Shown: positions 7,977 to 15,913 of the stretch, piece by piece
Position numbering within the stretch: position 1 is the stretch's first letter
How the letters are laid out: each line of letters starts with the position of its first letter
From: Desulfatibacillum aliphaticivorans DSM 15576
GTDB lineage: Bacteria; Desulfobacterota; Desulfobacteria; Desulfobacterales; Desulfatibacillaceae
Length of the DNA stretch: 64,000 nucleotides
Assembly (NCBI RefSeq): GCF_000429905.1
Contig: NZ_AUCT01000028.1
Coordinates: 1 to 64,000 of the forward strand
Direction: 5' to 3'
Program-made: the position numbers and the translations under genes
Notes under the pieces: generated by a model
Database searches by the model: none
What the model was told of the DNA's origin: nothing
What the model saw: only the letters and a program-made list of their open reading frames with translations

Positions 7977-9191
7977 ATGACTACACCACTCATAGAAATG
8001 AAGGACGTCGTTAAGAGCTTCGGACGGCACCATATTCTCCGCGGGGCCAGCCTGACCATTGAGAAGGGCGAGGTGACCACGGTCATCGGAAAGAGCGGCG
8101 AGGGCAAAAGCGTTCTTTTAAAGCATATCATCGGCCTCATGGAGCCGGACTCGGGCCAGATCCTTTTCGAAGGCAAGGAGTTCAAAACCATGAAAAAGGC
8201 GGAGCGCAAGCAGCTCCGCAGCCGGTTCAGCTACGTTTTTCAAAACACCGCTCTGTTCGACTCCATGACGGTATATGAGAACGTGGCCCTGCCGCTCAAG
8301 GAAAAGGGCGAACTGTCCAAAAAGGAAATCACGGAGCGGGTGACGACCAGGATGGATCAGCTGGATCTCCACGAGATCGGCAATAAGTTTCCCTCCCAGC
8401 TTTCAGGCGGTATGAAAAAACGCGTGGCCCTGGCCAGGGCGCTGGTGACCAACCCGGAAATCGTCCTGTTTGACGAGCCCACCACCGGGCTGGACCCCAT
8501 CCGCAAGAACGCGGTCCATAGTATGATTTCGGATTATCAAAAGAAGTTCGGGTTTACGGCCATTGTGGTCAGCCACGAAATCCCGGACGTTTTCTTTATA
8601 TCCCAAAAAGTGGCCATGCTGGACGAAGGGCAAATCCTCATCCAGGGAGCGCCCCAGGAGATCCAGCAATCCAAGGACCCCATCGTTCAAGGCTTCCTGC
8701 GAGGCATGGAGGCCAACCACGACGCCCTGACCGGCCTGGGTACGCCCACCCAGTTGGAACGGCGCTTCGAGCAGGAAATGGAGCTGCAAAAGCAGCAGGA
8801 GTCCAACTTTTCCCTCATGGTTTTTACGGTGGAAAACCTGGAGGAAATCAACGAAAAAGTTGGGCACGTGGCAGGCCAGACCATGGTCAAGAACTTCGCT
8901 GCGTGGCTTCAGCAGCATTTGCGGGCTAACGACACCTGCTCCCGGTACGGCATGGCCAAGATTCTGGCCGTCCTGCCCAACACCACCCGGAAGGATGCTC
9001 AAAAGGTCTGCTCCAAGCTGGCCCGGGCCGCCCGAGGGGAAAAGATCACCGATGCGGAGCTGTATCCCGGATTCTGTTTCTCCGTGTCCGCCGGCTTTGC
9101 CGAAGCCACGGACGACAGCCCCATCGATACAGTATTGGCCGCCGCTGAATCGCGCGAAAACATGCTTTACGCTTTTAGAATAACTAAATAG
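7977..9191 (+). CDS. mlaF: MlaF-type ATPase with C-terminal degenerate GGDEF domain
   Basis: 404 aa, roughly 140 longer than a usual MlaF. Residues 1-245 are an ABC ATPase: Walker A GKSGEGKS at 38-45, signature LSGGMKKRVALARAL, Walker B EIVLFDEPTTGLDP. Residues 249-404 read as a GGDEF-fold domain: DALTGLGTPTQLERRF, then FSLMVFTVENLEEINEKVGH, then RYGMAKI at 323-329 where RYGGDEF is expected. Loss of GGDEF residues rules out cyclase activity. The domain may bind a ligand or regulate the ATPase. Starts 6 bp after mlaE. Confidence 0.9.
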   Translation: MTTPLIEMKDVVKSFGRHHILRGASLTIEKGEVTTVIGKSGEGKSVLLKHIIGLMEPDSGQILFEGKEFKTMKKAERKQLRSRFSYVFQNTALFDSMTVYENVALPLKEKGELSKKEITERVTTRMDQLDLHEIGNKFPSQLSGGMKKRVALARALVTNPEIVLFDEPTTGLDPIRKNAVHSMISDYQKKFGFTAIVVSHEIPDVFFISQKVAMLDEGQILIQGAPQEIQQSKDPIVQGFLRGMEANHDALTGLGTPTQLERRFEQEMELQKQQESNFSLMVFTVENLEEINEKVGHVAGQTMVKNFAAWLQQHLRANDTCSRYGMAKILAVLPNTTRKDAQKVCSKLARAARGEKITDAELYPGFCFSVSAGFAEATDDSPIDTVLAAAESRENMLYAFRITK

Positions 9192-9203
9192 TCCGGAGGA
9201 AAA

Positions 9204-9650
9204 ATGGGAAAGCAATCCATAGAGCTGGTGGTAGGAGTTTTTGTGCTCGTTTGCCTGTTGTGCGTGGCCTACCTGACGGTCAAGGTCGGCCGAATGGATG
9301 TTTTGGGCGGGGATACCTATCAGGTTTCCGCCAGGTTTCAGTCCGTGGAAGGACTCAAGACAGGCGCTGACGTGCAAATCGCCGGCGTGGGAGTCGGCAA
9401 GGTGTCCAATGTGATCATCGATCCCATGGATCTGGTCGCTGTCGTGACGTTGCAGGTGGATAAGGGCATCGAACTGACCGAGGACACCATTGCTTCCGTA
9501 CGCACCGCCGGCCTCATCGGCGACAAGTACATTAAGCTGACTCCGGGCGGCGCCGACGAAGTCTTGCAGGACGGAGACCAGATCGAAGAGACCGAATCCG
9601 CCATAGACATCATGGAACTTATCAGCAAGTACGCATTCGGAAGCGTGTAA
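9204..9650 (+). CDS. mlaD: MlaD family MCE protein
   Basis: 148 aa with one N-terminal transmembrane helix (residues 7-27) and a single MCE domain (about 37-117), which includes SVEGLKTGADVQIAGVGVG and LIGDKYIKL. MlaD hexamers form a periplasmic lipid channel on top of MlaEF. Length is that of a short, single-MCE MlaD. GGAGG precedes the ATG; it starts 12 bp after mlaF. Confidence 0.95.
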   Translation: MGKQSIELVVGVFVLVCLLCVAYLTVKVGRMDVLGGDTYQVSARFQSVEGLKTGADVQIAGVGVGKVSNVIIDPMDLVAVVTLQVDKGIELTEDTIASVRTAGLIGDKYIKLTPGGADEVLQDGDQIEETESAIDIMELISKYAFGSV

Positions 9651-9702
9651 ACCCCGCTTTGATGCCGTTTTAACGAAAAACTGAATAGACGAGGATCGAC
9701 TC

Positions 9703-10299
9703 ATGAAAAAGTTTATTGCAGCAATATTGTGTTTGTTTTTGTTTTCCGCTCCGGCCCTCGCCGCAGATCCCGCCTTGGAAGCCGTCAAGGCCCCTCTGGA
9801 TAAAGCCATGGCAGTGTTAAACGACCCCCAGTTCAAGGACGGGCAAAATGCTGAAAAGCAGCGCGAACTCCTGTGGGATTGCATTGAAGAGGTTTTTAAC
9901 TTTGTGGAAGTGGCGAAACGGTCCGTGGGGAGAAACTGGAAAAAATTTACGCCCGAGGAACGCAAAGATTTTACCGATATTTTTTCCAGGGTCCTGGGAG
10001 ACGCCTACCTGTCCCGCATCCAGACCGGTTACGAAGGCGACACCATCGATTATCTGGGCGTGGAAGCAGGCTCCAAGGACGACAAGGCCGTGGTCCAAAC
10101 CGTCATCCAGCGCCCCGGCATGCAAATTCCCGTGGATTACAGCATGTTGAACAAAAAGGGAAAATGGGAAGTATACGACGTCAAGATTGAAGGCATCAGC
10201 CTGGTCAAGAATTACCGGTCCCAGTTCGATAAAAAACTCATGAACATGAAGCCGGCCGATCTTATTCAGGAATTGAAGGAAAAGAAACTTAGCGAATAG
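9703..10299 (+). CDS. mlaC: Periplasmic phospholipid-binding protein MlaC
   Basis: A 198-aa secreted protein (signal peptide 1-21, ending ALAA). It has the MlaC/Ttg2D fold pattern, including RNWKKFTPEERKDFTDIF and a C-terminal YDVKIEGISLVKNYRSQF. It shuttles phospholipid between the outer-membrane MlaA and inner-membrane MlaFED. Fourth gene of the operon. Confidence 0.94.
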   Translation: MKKFIAAILCLFLFSAPALAADPALEAVKAPLDKAMAVLNDPQFKDGQNAEKQRELLWDCIEEVFNFVEVAKRSVGRNWKKFTPEERKDFTDIFSRVLGDAYLSRIQTGYEGDTIDYLGVEAGSKDDKAVVQTVIQRPGMQIPVDYSMLNKKGKWEVYDVKIEGISLVKNYRSQFDKKLMNMKPADLIQELKEKKLSE

Positions 10300-10328
10300 G
10301 CCCTGACAGGGCGAAGGAGCGTCTTCCC

Positions 10329-11099
10329 GTGAAAAAGATTGTATTGCTGCTGGCAATGGCGTTGGTCCTGGCCTCCTGGCCGGTTCAAAGCCTCATGGCG
10401 CAGGAACAGGCAAACGACGAATATAGCGACGAATACCTGGACGACGACATGGACTTCCTGGAAGACGAGGAAGAGGACGGCATCCAGGTGGTTCAGGTGG
10501 CCGATCCCATCGAGCCCTTTAACCGGGCCATGTTCGTGGTGAACGATAAATTGTACTTCTGGTGCCTCAAACCTTTGGCCCAGGGGTATAAGGCCATTAC
10601 GCCCACCTGCTTCCGGGTAGGCGTGGACAATTTTTTCACCAATGCAAAATATCCCGTCCGGATGGTGAACTGCCTGCTTCAGGGAAAACCCAAAAAGGCG
10701 GGTACGGAAACGCTCCGGTTTATGGTCAATACCACCGTAGGCTTCGGCGGCCTTGGAGATCCGGCGCTTAAATATCACGAACTGGAAATGGCAGACGAGG
10801 ATTTTGGCCAGACCCTGGCCGTCTGGGGCGTGGGCCCCGGCGCTTACGTGGTGTTGCCCGGCACAGGGCCGTTCTACGTCAGGGATGGGACGGGCATGTT
10901 GGCTGACTATTGGCTAAATCCACGAACCTATATTTTTGATCACTGGGAAACCTCCGCCATGGTTTGGGGTGGTGAGCAGCTTAACGCCGTCTCTTTACGC
11001 TTAGGCGATTATGAGGCTTTGAAGCAAGCGGCCCTGGATCCTTACGACGCCGTGAAGAACGGGTATGCACAACTCCGGCAAAAGAAAATCGCGGAGTAG
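10329..11099 (+). CDS. mlaA: Outer-membrane phospholipid-removal protein MlaA/VacJ without lipobox
   Basis: 256 aa with a GTG start and a GAAGGAG site upstream. An acidic linker (residues 28-52) precedes the MlaA domain, which shows DPIEPFNRAMFVVNDKLYFW, ETLRFMVNTTVGFGGLGDPA and LPGTGPFYVRDG. The enterobacterial protein is a lipoprotein. Here the signal peptide (1-24, ending LMA) has no cysteine, so it should be a soluble or porin-associated periplasmic form. Last gene of the operon and followed by a hairpin. Confidence 0.93.
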   Translation: MKKIVLLLAMALVLASWPVQSLMAQEQANDEYSDEYLDDDMDFLEDEEEDGIQVVQVADPIEPFNRAMFVVNDKLYFWCLKPLAQGYKAITPTCFRVGVDNFFTNAKYPVRMVNCLLQGKPKKAGTETLRFMVNTTVGFGGLGDPALKYHELEMADEDFGQTLAVWGVGPGAYVVLPGTGPFYVRDGTGMLADYWLNPRTYIFDHWETSAMVWGGEQLNAVSLRLGDYEALKQAALDPYDAVKNGYAQLRQKKIAE

Positions 11100-11123
11100 G
11101 GCGGCTTATAACTAATTTCGGAG

Positions 11124-11155
11124 GGGGCGGGCGCCGTAGGGCTTCCGCCCCTTTT
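11124..11155 (+). terminator. Probable terminator of the mla operon
   Basis: Arms GGGGCGG (11124-11130) and CCGCCCC (11145-11151) enclose a 14-nt loop and are followed by TTTT. Located 25 bp after the mlaA stop. Confidence 0.55.
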
Positions 11156-11171
11156 GCATTGCAGGATAGTC

Positions 11172-11552
11172 ATGGGAAAATCTCGCAGGAATAAAAGGGC
11201 CTCTCACAAGGAATTCATGGCCTTCGGCGGTTTTGACGACGGCCGGGACGCCCTCAAGGCGGAACGGGAAAAAGCCCGGGAGATGCGTGCGTCCCAATGG
11301 TGGAAACGTCAGCTCGCCAAGGGCGTCTGCCATTACTGCGGCCGCGAGTTCAAGCCTGCGGACCTGACCATGGACCACCTCGTCCCTGTCGCCAGGGGCG
11401 GCAAGACCACCAAGGGCAATGTGGTCTGCGCCTGCAAAGACTGCAATAACCAAAAGAAGTCCCTTCTGCCCATGGAGTTTGAGCAATACCTGGAGTCTCT
11501 GGATAAGGATCGCCCTGAGAAGACGGAAGCCAGGGAGGATGACGCTGAATAA
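11172..11552 (+). CDS. HNH endonuclease domain protein
   Basis: About 126 aa. A Lys/Arg-rich N-terminal half is followed by an HNH core: CHYCG, then DLTMDHLVPVARGGK, NVVCACKDCNNQK. This gives the two CxxC zinc ligands plus the D-H and N residues of the nuclease motif. I chose the ATG at 11172 (MGKSRR) because AGGA lies six bases upstream; an ATG at 11154 is also in frame. Such solitary HNH proteins are widespread and have no assigned pathway. Confidence 0.85.
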   Translation: MGKSRRNKRASHKEFMAFGGFDDGRDALKAEREKAREMRASQWWKRQLAKGVCHYCGREFKPADLTMDHLVPVARGGKTTKGNVVCACKDCNNQKKSLLPMEFEQYLESLDKDRPEKTEAREDDAE

Positions 11553-11590
11553 AAAAACGGGGAAAGCGCGTGAGAGCATGCCTTCCCCGG
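11551..11590 (-). terminator. Terminator of the sigma/anti-sigma/Spy-like operon
   Basis: Minus-strand stem GGGGAA...TTCCCC with a GC-rich inner loop, followed by a run of seven T (11557-11551). It lies 20 bp past the Spy-like stop and also overlaps the end of the HNH gene, so it may act in both directions. Confidence 0.7.
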
Positions 11591-11609
11591 TTCGTCTGCG
11601 TCGGTAGGA

Positions 11610-12131
11610 TTATTGGGCTGCGGACGGGGCTGCCTGCTGTGCGCCCGGCTTTGCCGAATTTGGCTGGCTCAATCGAGGATCGTTACCCCACTGCTGGTTC
11701 CTGTAACTGCGCGTCCTGGCGTCCTTGCGCCATTGCTTGGCCATGTCCTTGATTTGCTTGAACCGCTCTTTCCCAATGATTTGACGGGTTTCAAGGATAA
11801 AACGGAACATTTCCTCGCCTAATCTATCCCTGGTTTCATTCATTTTGGCGTATTGCGCCATGACTTCTTTATCGGAAGCGCTTTCCAGAAGGACTTCCAG
11901 TTCAAACTGTTCTTTTTCAGCCGCGGCCTTCAGGTCCAGCCGAGTTCTTTGACTTTGAATGTAAGCCGCCTCCAGCTTCGCCTTTTCCTCATCCGTAAGA
12001 TTGATGGCCTGCGCTACGCTAGGCCTGCGCCACCAGCCGTCACGGGGCATGCTGCGGGCGCCCGTGCAAAAGGCCAGGGAGGGCAGCAACAAACCTGCCG
12101 TCAGAATTGCAACAATAATGATCTTCTTCAT
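11610..12131 (-). CDS. Spy/CpxP/ZraP-like periplasmic protein
   Basis: 173 aa with a signal peptide (1-21, ending AFC). A helical, charged central region contains INLTDEEKAKLEAAYIQSQRTRLDLKAAAEKEQFELE, similar to the LTxxQ-type Spy/CpxP/ZraP periplasmic chaperones and sensors. The tail is Gln/Ala/Pro-rich. Its ATG overlaps the anti-sigma stop by 4 bp (ATGA). The operon context supports an envelope-stress role. The exact partner or ligand is unknown. Confidence 0.75.
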   Translation of the reverse strand: MKKIIIVAILTAGLLLPSLAFCTGARSMPRDGWWRRPSVAQAINLTDEEKAKLEAAYIQSQRTRLDLKAAAEKEQFELEVLLESASDKEVMAQYAKMNETRDRLGEEMFRFILETRQIIGKERFKQIKDMAKQWRKDARTRSYRNQQWGNDPRLSQPNSAKPGAQQAAPSAAQ

Positions 12132-12682
12132 GCCAGTGCTCCTTTCACGTCAATGCCAAGTGAAATAATTTCATAATCCGCATCAGGGGCCAGAAAATCA
12201 TAAAAGTCCTGATCCCATTCGGTGTATGTCTCACCCGCCAGGTCCATAAAGACCGGGGGCAGGCTGTTTTCTCCTATATCGTAGACGTCCTCCATAAAAA
12301 CTTGCGTTTCTATGGCTGCAATGTCAGGCGCTCCGCTGGAGTGATTCCGGACAGAAGGCTGCTGCATGGGCAAAAGAACCAAGGCGAGGACTATGCTGGC
12401 CAGAGCCCCGGCTATCGCAAACATGGGTTTGGGCTGGAATAAAAAGGACAGCCAACTCGCCCTGGGCGCAGACTCCCAGGCCCTGGGCATGGACGGCGCA
12501 GGAGGGCAAAAGGACCTGGCTGCATCGCCCAAACCATATAGGCTGTTCATCAGCAGTTCCCGTTGCTCCCGGCATGCCGGGCAGGACTCCAGATGCTCCC
12601 TGCTTTGCACGGGCAGGTCGTCATAGTCCACGATGCTGGTTAAAACAAGGTCGTCTGTCAGATGCCGATTTTTATTGCTCAT
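12128..12682 (-). CDS. Anti-sigma factor with zinc-finger (zf-HC2) domain
   Basis: 184 aa. The N-terminal motif HLESCPAC (His30, Cys34, Cys37) is the ZAS zinc signature of anti-ECF-sigma factors. A single transmembrane helix lies at about residues 88-108, and a periplasmic domain of about 75 aa follows. The chosen ATG (GGAGGA six bases upstream) overlaps the sigma gene by 11 bp. Expected role: tether and inhibit the sigma factor encoded just upstream until an envelope signal arrives. Confidence 0.85.
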   Translation of the reverse strand: MSNKNRHLTDDLVLTSIVDYDDLPVQSREHLESCPACREQRELLMNSLYGLGDAARSFCPPAPSMPRAWESAPRASWLSFLFQPKPMFAIAGALASIVLALVLLPMQQPSVRNHSSGAPDIAAIETQVFMEDVYDIGENSLPPVFMDLAGETYTEWDQDFYDFLAPDADYEIISLGIDVKGALA

Positions 12683-13289
12683 GACGGTCCTCCATAAACT
12701 TGGCGAAGGCGCCGGATTGCTTGCGATATTTGTCGATGCCCCGATACAGGTGCGTTTTGACGGCGCTGGCGCTTTTACCCGTCGCCTCGACAATTTCACT
12801 GATGGTCAGTTGGTCCATAAATCTCAGAAAAAATATTTCCTTTTCCCACTTGGACAGATTTTTTGAAAATTTTTCCACTTGCGCCCAAAACTCCTGCTGG
12901 AGTACATGGCTGAGAGGTTGCGCCGCTTCGTGGGAGTCCGGATCCTGTTCCGGCTCCACGTCAGGCTCCGACTGGAACAGGGAAAGGATTTTCCTTTTTC
13001 GATAATAATCCCGCACCGTATTGCCTGCAATGGCGTACAGCCAGGGGGTGAACTTGGACTCCTCCTTGAGCTTGGGCAGGCTCTTGAACGCCCTGACGAA
13101 AACTTCCTGGCACAAGTCCTCGGCGTCCATTTGCTTTTTTGAGCGAAAAAAGACCATCCGATAGATCCTTTCGTGGTGCAGGCGCACCAGTTGATCAAAG
13201 GCGGCCCGGTCGCCCGACCGGGCCTGCCTGACCAGGGAAATCAGCCTGTTCTCTTCGGAGGAAAGAGTTTCGCAGTTCTTTGGTTTCAT
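12672..13289 (-). CDS. ECF RNA polymerase sigma factor (RpoE-like)
   Basis: 205 aa from the MKPKNCETLSSEENRL start. Region 2 contains DAEDLCQEVFVRAFKSLPKLKEESKFTPWLYAIAGNTVRDYYRK. Region 4 contains LRFMDQLTISEIVEATGKSASAVKTHLYRG. The frame is open another 82 codons upstream, to 13535, but that extension does not resemble the family. The start lacks a strong Shine-Dalgarno. First gene of sigma/anti-sigma/Spy-like; likely controls an envelope-stress regulon that may include the divergent protease. Confidence 0.88.
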   Translation of the reverse strand: MKPKNCETLSSEENRLISLVRQARSGDRAAFDQLVRLHHERIYRMVFFRSKKQMDAEDLCQEVFVRAFKSLPKLKEESKFTPWLYAIAGNTVRDYYRKRKILSLFQSEPDVEPEQDPDSHEAAQPLSHVLQQEFWAQVEKFSKNLSKWEKEIFFLRFMDQLTISEIVEATGKSASAVKTHLYRGIDKYRKQSGAFAKFMEDRHEQ

Positions 13290-13589
13290 GGTCTGAATTA
13301 AACCACAAATCAGAGGATCTGTACACTGGGCTGTTTCCCTGTTAACGCCTGTTTCTCCCAACTGCATCTCCATGTTCCGTTTCTGGCAAGCGCCCTGCGC
13401 ATCGTGCAGGTTTTGTCTATTTAGACGCATTAGGATGGAGGATTGTTTACAAGGAAATTGAAAAGATGTTTTAAATTGATGAAAAAGCGCATTTTGCCAA
13501 AACTCGGCAAATGTGGTAGGCGCAAAGACGCCCATAGAGGTGCGAAGAACAAAAAGGTTCGACTAATCTTTTTGAAAAAGGAAAACATA

Positions 13590-14999
13590 TTGAAAAAACA
13601 AATTGTTCGGACCGCCGCAATAGTTTGGTTCTTCCTGCTCCTTCCAACTGCGCTTTATGCCGGCATGGCCGCTGATCTGAAGCCGGCCGTGGTAAATTTC
13701 CAAGTCAGCTATTCAAAATACTTTGGGCTGGGCGAGGCCGGGCGGTTTTCCGGCACAGGGTTTATCGCCAATAAGGACAAAGGGCTGATCATAACCAACA
13801 GGCACGTGGCGGGCGAGTTCCCCTCCCAGATTAAAATAACGTTCCTGGACGGTGAATCCACTTTAGGCAGGGTGGAATATTACGACGCCACGCACGATTT
13901 TTCCATCGTCTCGTTCGATCCCGCTTCCGTGAGTTCGGAAATCAAGGAGGTTCGGCTGGGAGACTTTTTCTCCCTGAAAACGGGCGATGAAGTCACGCTT
14001 ATCGGCAATAATGAAGGCGAGGAATACTCGGTAAAAAAAGGCGTTGTCGTGGATTTGGTGAAAAACAAGGGGGACAGGCACTCCCTGACTTTTCAAACCA
14101 GCTTTGACCGCACAGGGGGAAGCAGCGGCAGCCCGGTTTTTAATGAACAGGGCGAGGTGGTAGGCCTCCATTTTAAAGGTACGGACACGTCCAGCTTTGA
14201 ACTGCCCGTCAATTACATTGAAGACAAGCTGACCGATCTGGCTCGGGGAAAAGCGCCGGTCCGGGGGGAAATCGGGGTGCAGCTCACCCTGGTTAAAACC
14301 GCGGATGCAGTCGGGCACTTGGGGCTTCCTCAGGACGTTGCGGACGCCATGCGCAGCGATTTTGGCGACCTGAAATACTGCCTCATGGTGGAGTCCGTGA
14401 TCCGCACCTTCCCTGCTGCAGAGGCGCTCCAGGCCGGAGACGTCATCTACTCTGTGGACGGCGTCCCCATCGGCGACCGGCTATACCGTTTTGATAAAAT
14501 CGTGGATGAGCGCACAGGCGGAGAAGTGACTCTGGAGTTCTACCGCAGGGATAAAAAAATGACCGCCCAAATTCCAGTGCTGAATGCCGAGGATTATAAA
14601 ATAACCCGTTTTGCAACCTTTGCAGGCGGGACTTTCCATCCTCTGACGCCGGAAATCAGGCTGGATCTGGACATAGCAAGCGACGGCGTTTACCTGAGCC
14701 AGGCAGAACTCGGCTCTACGTTCGGAAGCGTGGGATACTCCTCTTCGCGCAACCCGGACCGTAAAGGCGTCGTGGTGCAGGGAATCAACGGCCAGCCCGT
14801 CAGGAATTTGGACGACTTCATCAGGCTCGCATCCGCGCTTAAGCATAATCAGAAAATATCCATGGCGTTTAAAGACCAATTCCTGTACGCCCCGGCGACT
14901 GTGGAATTGTTAATCCTGGACTTGCACACATCTCCGCTGACGGTTTTCTCCCTGAATTCCGCAACCAGGGAATGGGAGGCGGAAAAGAGGCGCCAGTAG
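13590..14999 (+). CDS. Secreted trypsin-like (HtrA-type) serine protease with PDZ-like domains
   Basis: 469 aa from a TTG start with AGGA eight bases upstream. The signal peptide (1-24) ends LYA. Catalytic triad: His72 in TNRHVAG, Asp103 in ATHDFSI, Ser179 in GGSSGSP. A PDZ-like region follows (about 255-365), then a second weaker one (375-455, with KGVVVQGINGQPV). It faces away from the ECF-sigma operon across a 300-bp region. Probable periplasmic quality-control protease. Its TAG stop is the TAG of the first GTAG repeat unit. Confidence 0.85.
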   Translation: MKKQIVRTAAIVWFFLLLPTALYAGMAADLKPAVVNFQVSYSKYFGLGEAGRFSGTGFIANKDKGLIITNRHVAGEFPSQIKITFLDGESTLGRVEYYDATHDFSIVSFDPASVSSEIKEVRLGDFFSLKTGDEVTLIGNNEGEEYSVKKGVVVDLVKNKGDRHSLTFQTSFDRTGGSSGSPVFNEQGEVVGLHFKGTDTSSFELPVNYIEDKLTDLARGKAPVRGEIGVQLTLVKTADAVGHLGLPQDVADAMRSDFGDLKYCLMVESVIRTFPAAEALQAGDVIYSVDGVPIGDRLYRFDKIVDERTGGEVTLEFYRRDKKMTAQIPVLNAEDYKITRFATFAGGTFHPLTPEIRLDLDIASDGVYLSQAELGSTFGSVGYSSSRNPDRKGVVVQGINGQPVRNLDDFIRLASALKHNQKISMAFKDQFLYAPATVELLILDLHTSPLTVFSLNSATREWEAEKRRQ

Positions 15000-15299
15000 T
15001 TGCGCGGTCTCCGCGCCGTAGCCGCGCGGTCTCTGCGTCGTGGTTGGAAGGTTTCAGCATGTAATCGCGCATTCCCCGCGCCGTGGTTGCGTTGTTCCAG
15101 CATCTGTAGCGCGGTCCCCGCGCTGTTGTAGCCACGCGGTTCCCGCGATGTAGTTACGCTGTCTCCGCGCCTGTAGTTACGCGGTTCCCGCGATGTAGTT
15201 ACACGGTTTCCGCGTTGGTTCATTTTTATTAATGCGAGGGGACCTCGCGACTACCTTGCATGTTACGCTTCTTTTTGCGAGGGATCCTCGCGGCTACTA
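14996..15299. repeat. REP array C beside the RAYT gene
   Basis: About ten plus-oriented units run from 14996 to 15212. Many are degenerate, but perfect stems such as GCGCGGTCCCCGCGC (near 15112) remain. Two minus-oriented units with GCGAGGGGACCTCGC and GCGAGGGATCCTCGC follow at 15235-15253 and 15278-15297. The minus units have their CTAC (GTAG on the minus strand) facing the 3' end of the RAYT gene, 11 nt from its stop. The opposed orientation resembles a BIME. Confidence 0.88.
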
Positions 15300-15308
15300 T
15301 ATTTCTCA

Positions 15309-15863
15309 TTACCGCCGCCAGGGCGCATTATCTATGGTGGGTGAAGGCCGGTTGATTGCCTCCGGATTTTCAGGGTCGGAATTCCATTGCTTGGGATTGG
15401 CGCGAATATACATTCTGATCCGATTTAAAGCCCGCTCATTGCGAATCACGTGATCGTAATAGTCGGGCTGCCAGACTTTTTGGCCGGGTGCATCTCTGAT
15501 TGCATTGATGTCTTTGGTTGTCAGGTATTTCAGATAGGCGATTATGTCGCCCAACTTGGGTTTCAAACGCCTTGATTGGCTGGAGGCGTCCTGGTCAGGG
15601 CCTTCAATGGTCCGTCTTTGGTTTCGAGAGGATTCGCCTTCCAGAATAATGATTCCATGAAAATGATTGGGCATGATGACGTATTCATCAATAAGCGCCC
15701 CCGGAAAATGGTCGGGAATTTGCAGCAATCGCTTTTCAACAAGAAACCCGTATTCATTGAGAAAAAGCTCTCCTTCATTGATATGTCCGAACAGCAATTC
15801 CCTGTTGTGGGTGCAGATGGTGACGAAATAAGCACCGGCGCTTGAGTAATCATAATACTTCAA
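15309..15863 (-). CDS. REP-associated tyrosine transposase (RAYT, Y1/HUH family)
   Basis: 184 aa from a TTG start. Key features are AYFVTICTHNRELLFG near the N-terminus, the HUH motif MPNHFHGII (His67, His69) and the C-terminal KVWQPDYYDHVIRNERAL. Candidate nucleophile tyrosines are Tyr110/113 and Tyr135/136; I cannot decide between them. Family proteins cleave single-stranded REP hairpins at a GTAG/GGAG guide. The frame stays open upstream and encodes R-P-H-R-L-K before KYYDYS, a family-like N-terminus, yet no ATG or GTG precedes it. The start is uncertain, or the gene is 5'-truncated. Confidence 0.88.
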   Translation of the reverse strand: MKYYDYSSAGAYFVTICTHNRELLFGHINEGELFLNEYGFLVEKRLLQIPDHFPGALIDEYVIMPNHFHGIIILEGESSRNQRRTIEGPDQDASSQSRRLKPKLGDIIAYLKYLTTKDINAIRDAPGQKVWQPDYYDHVIRNERALNRIRMYIRANPKQWNSDPENPEAINRPSPTIDNAPWRR

Positions 15864-15913
15864 ACGATGGGGCCGGACAAATTTCCTTTTTGGCGCCGTC
15901 CGCCCGAGCGAAT

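Noticed and set aside
8403..9965. A 520-aa open frame antisense to mlaF/mlaD
   Set aside because: It covers three well-supported mla genes and has no family resemblance.
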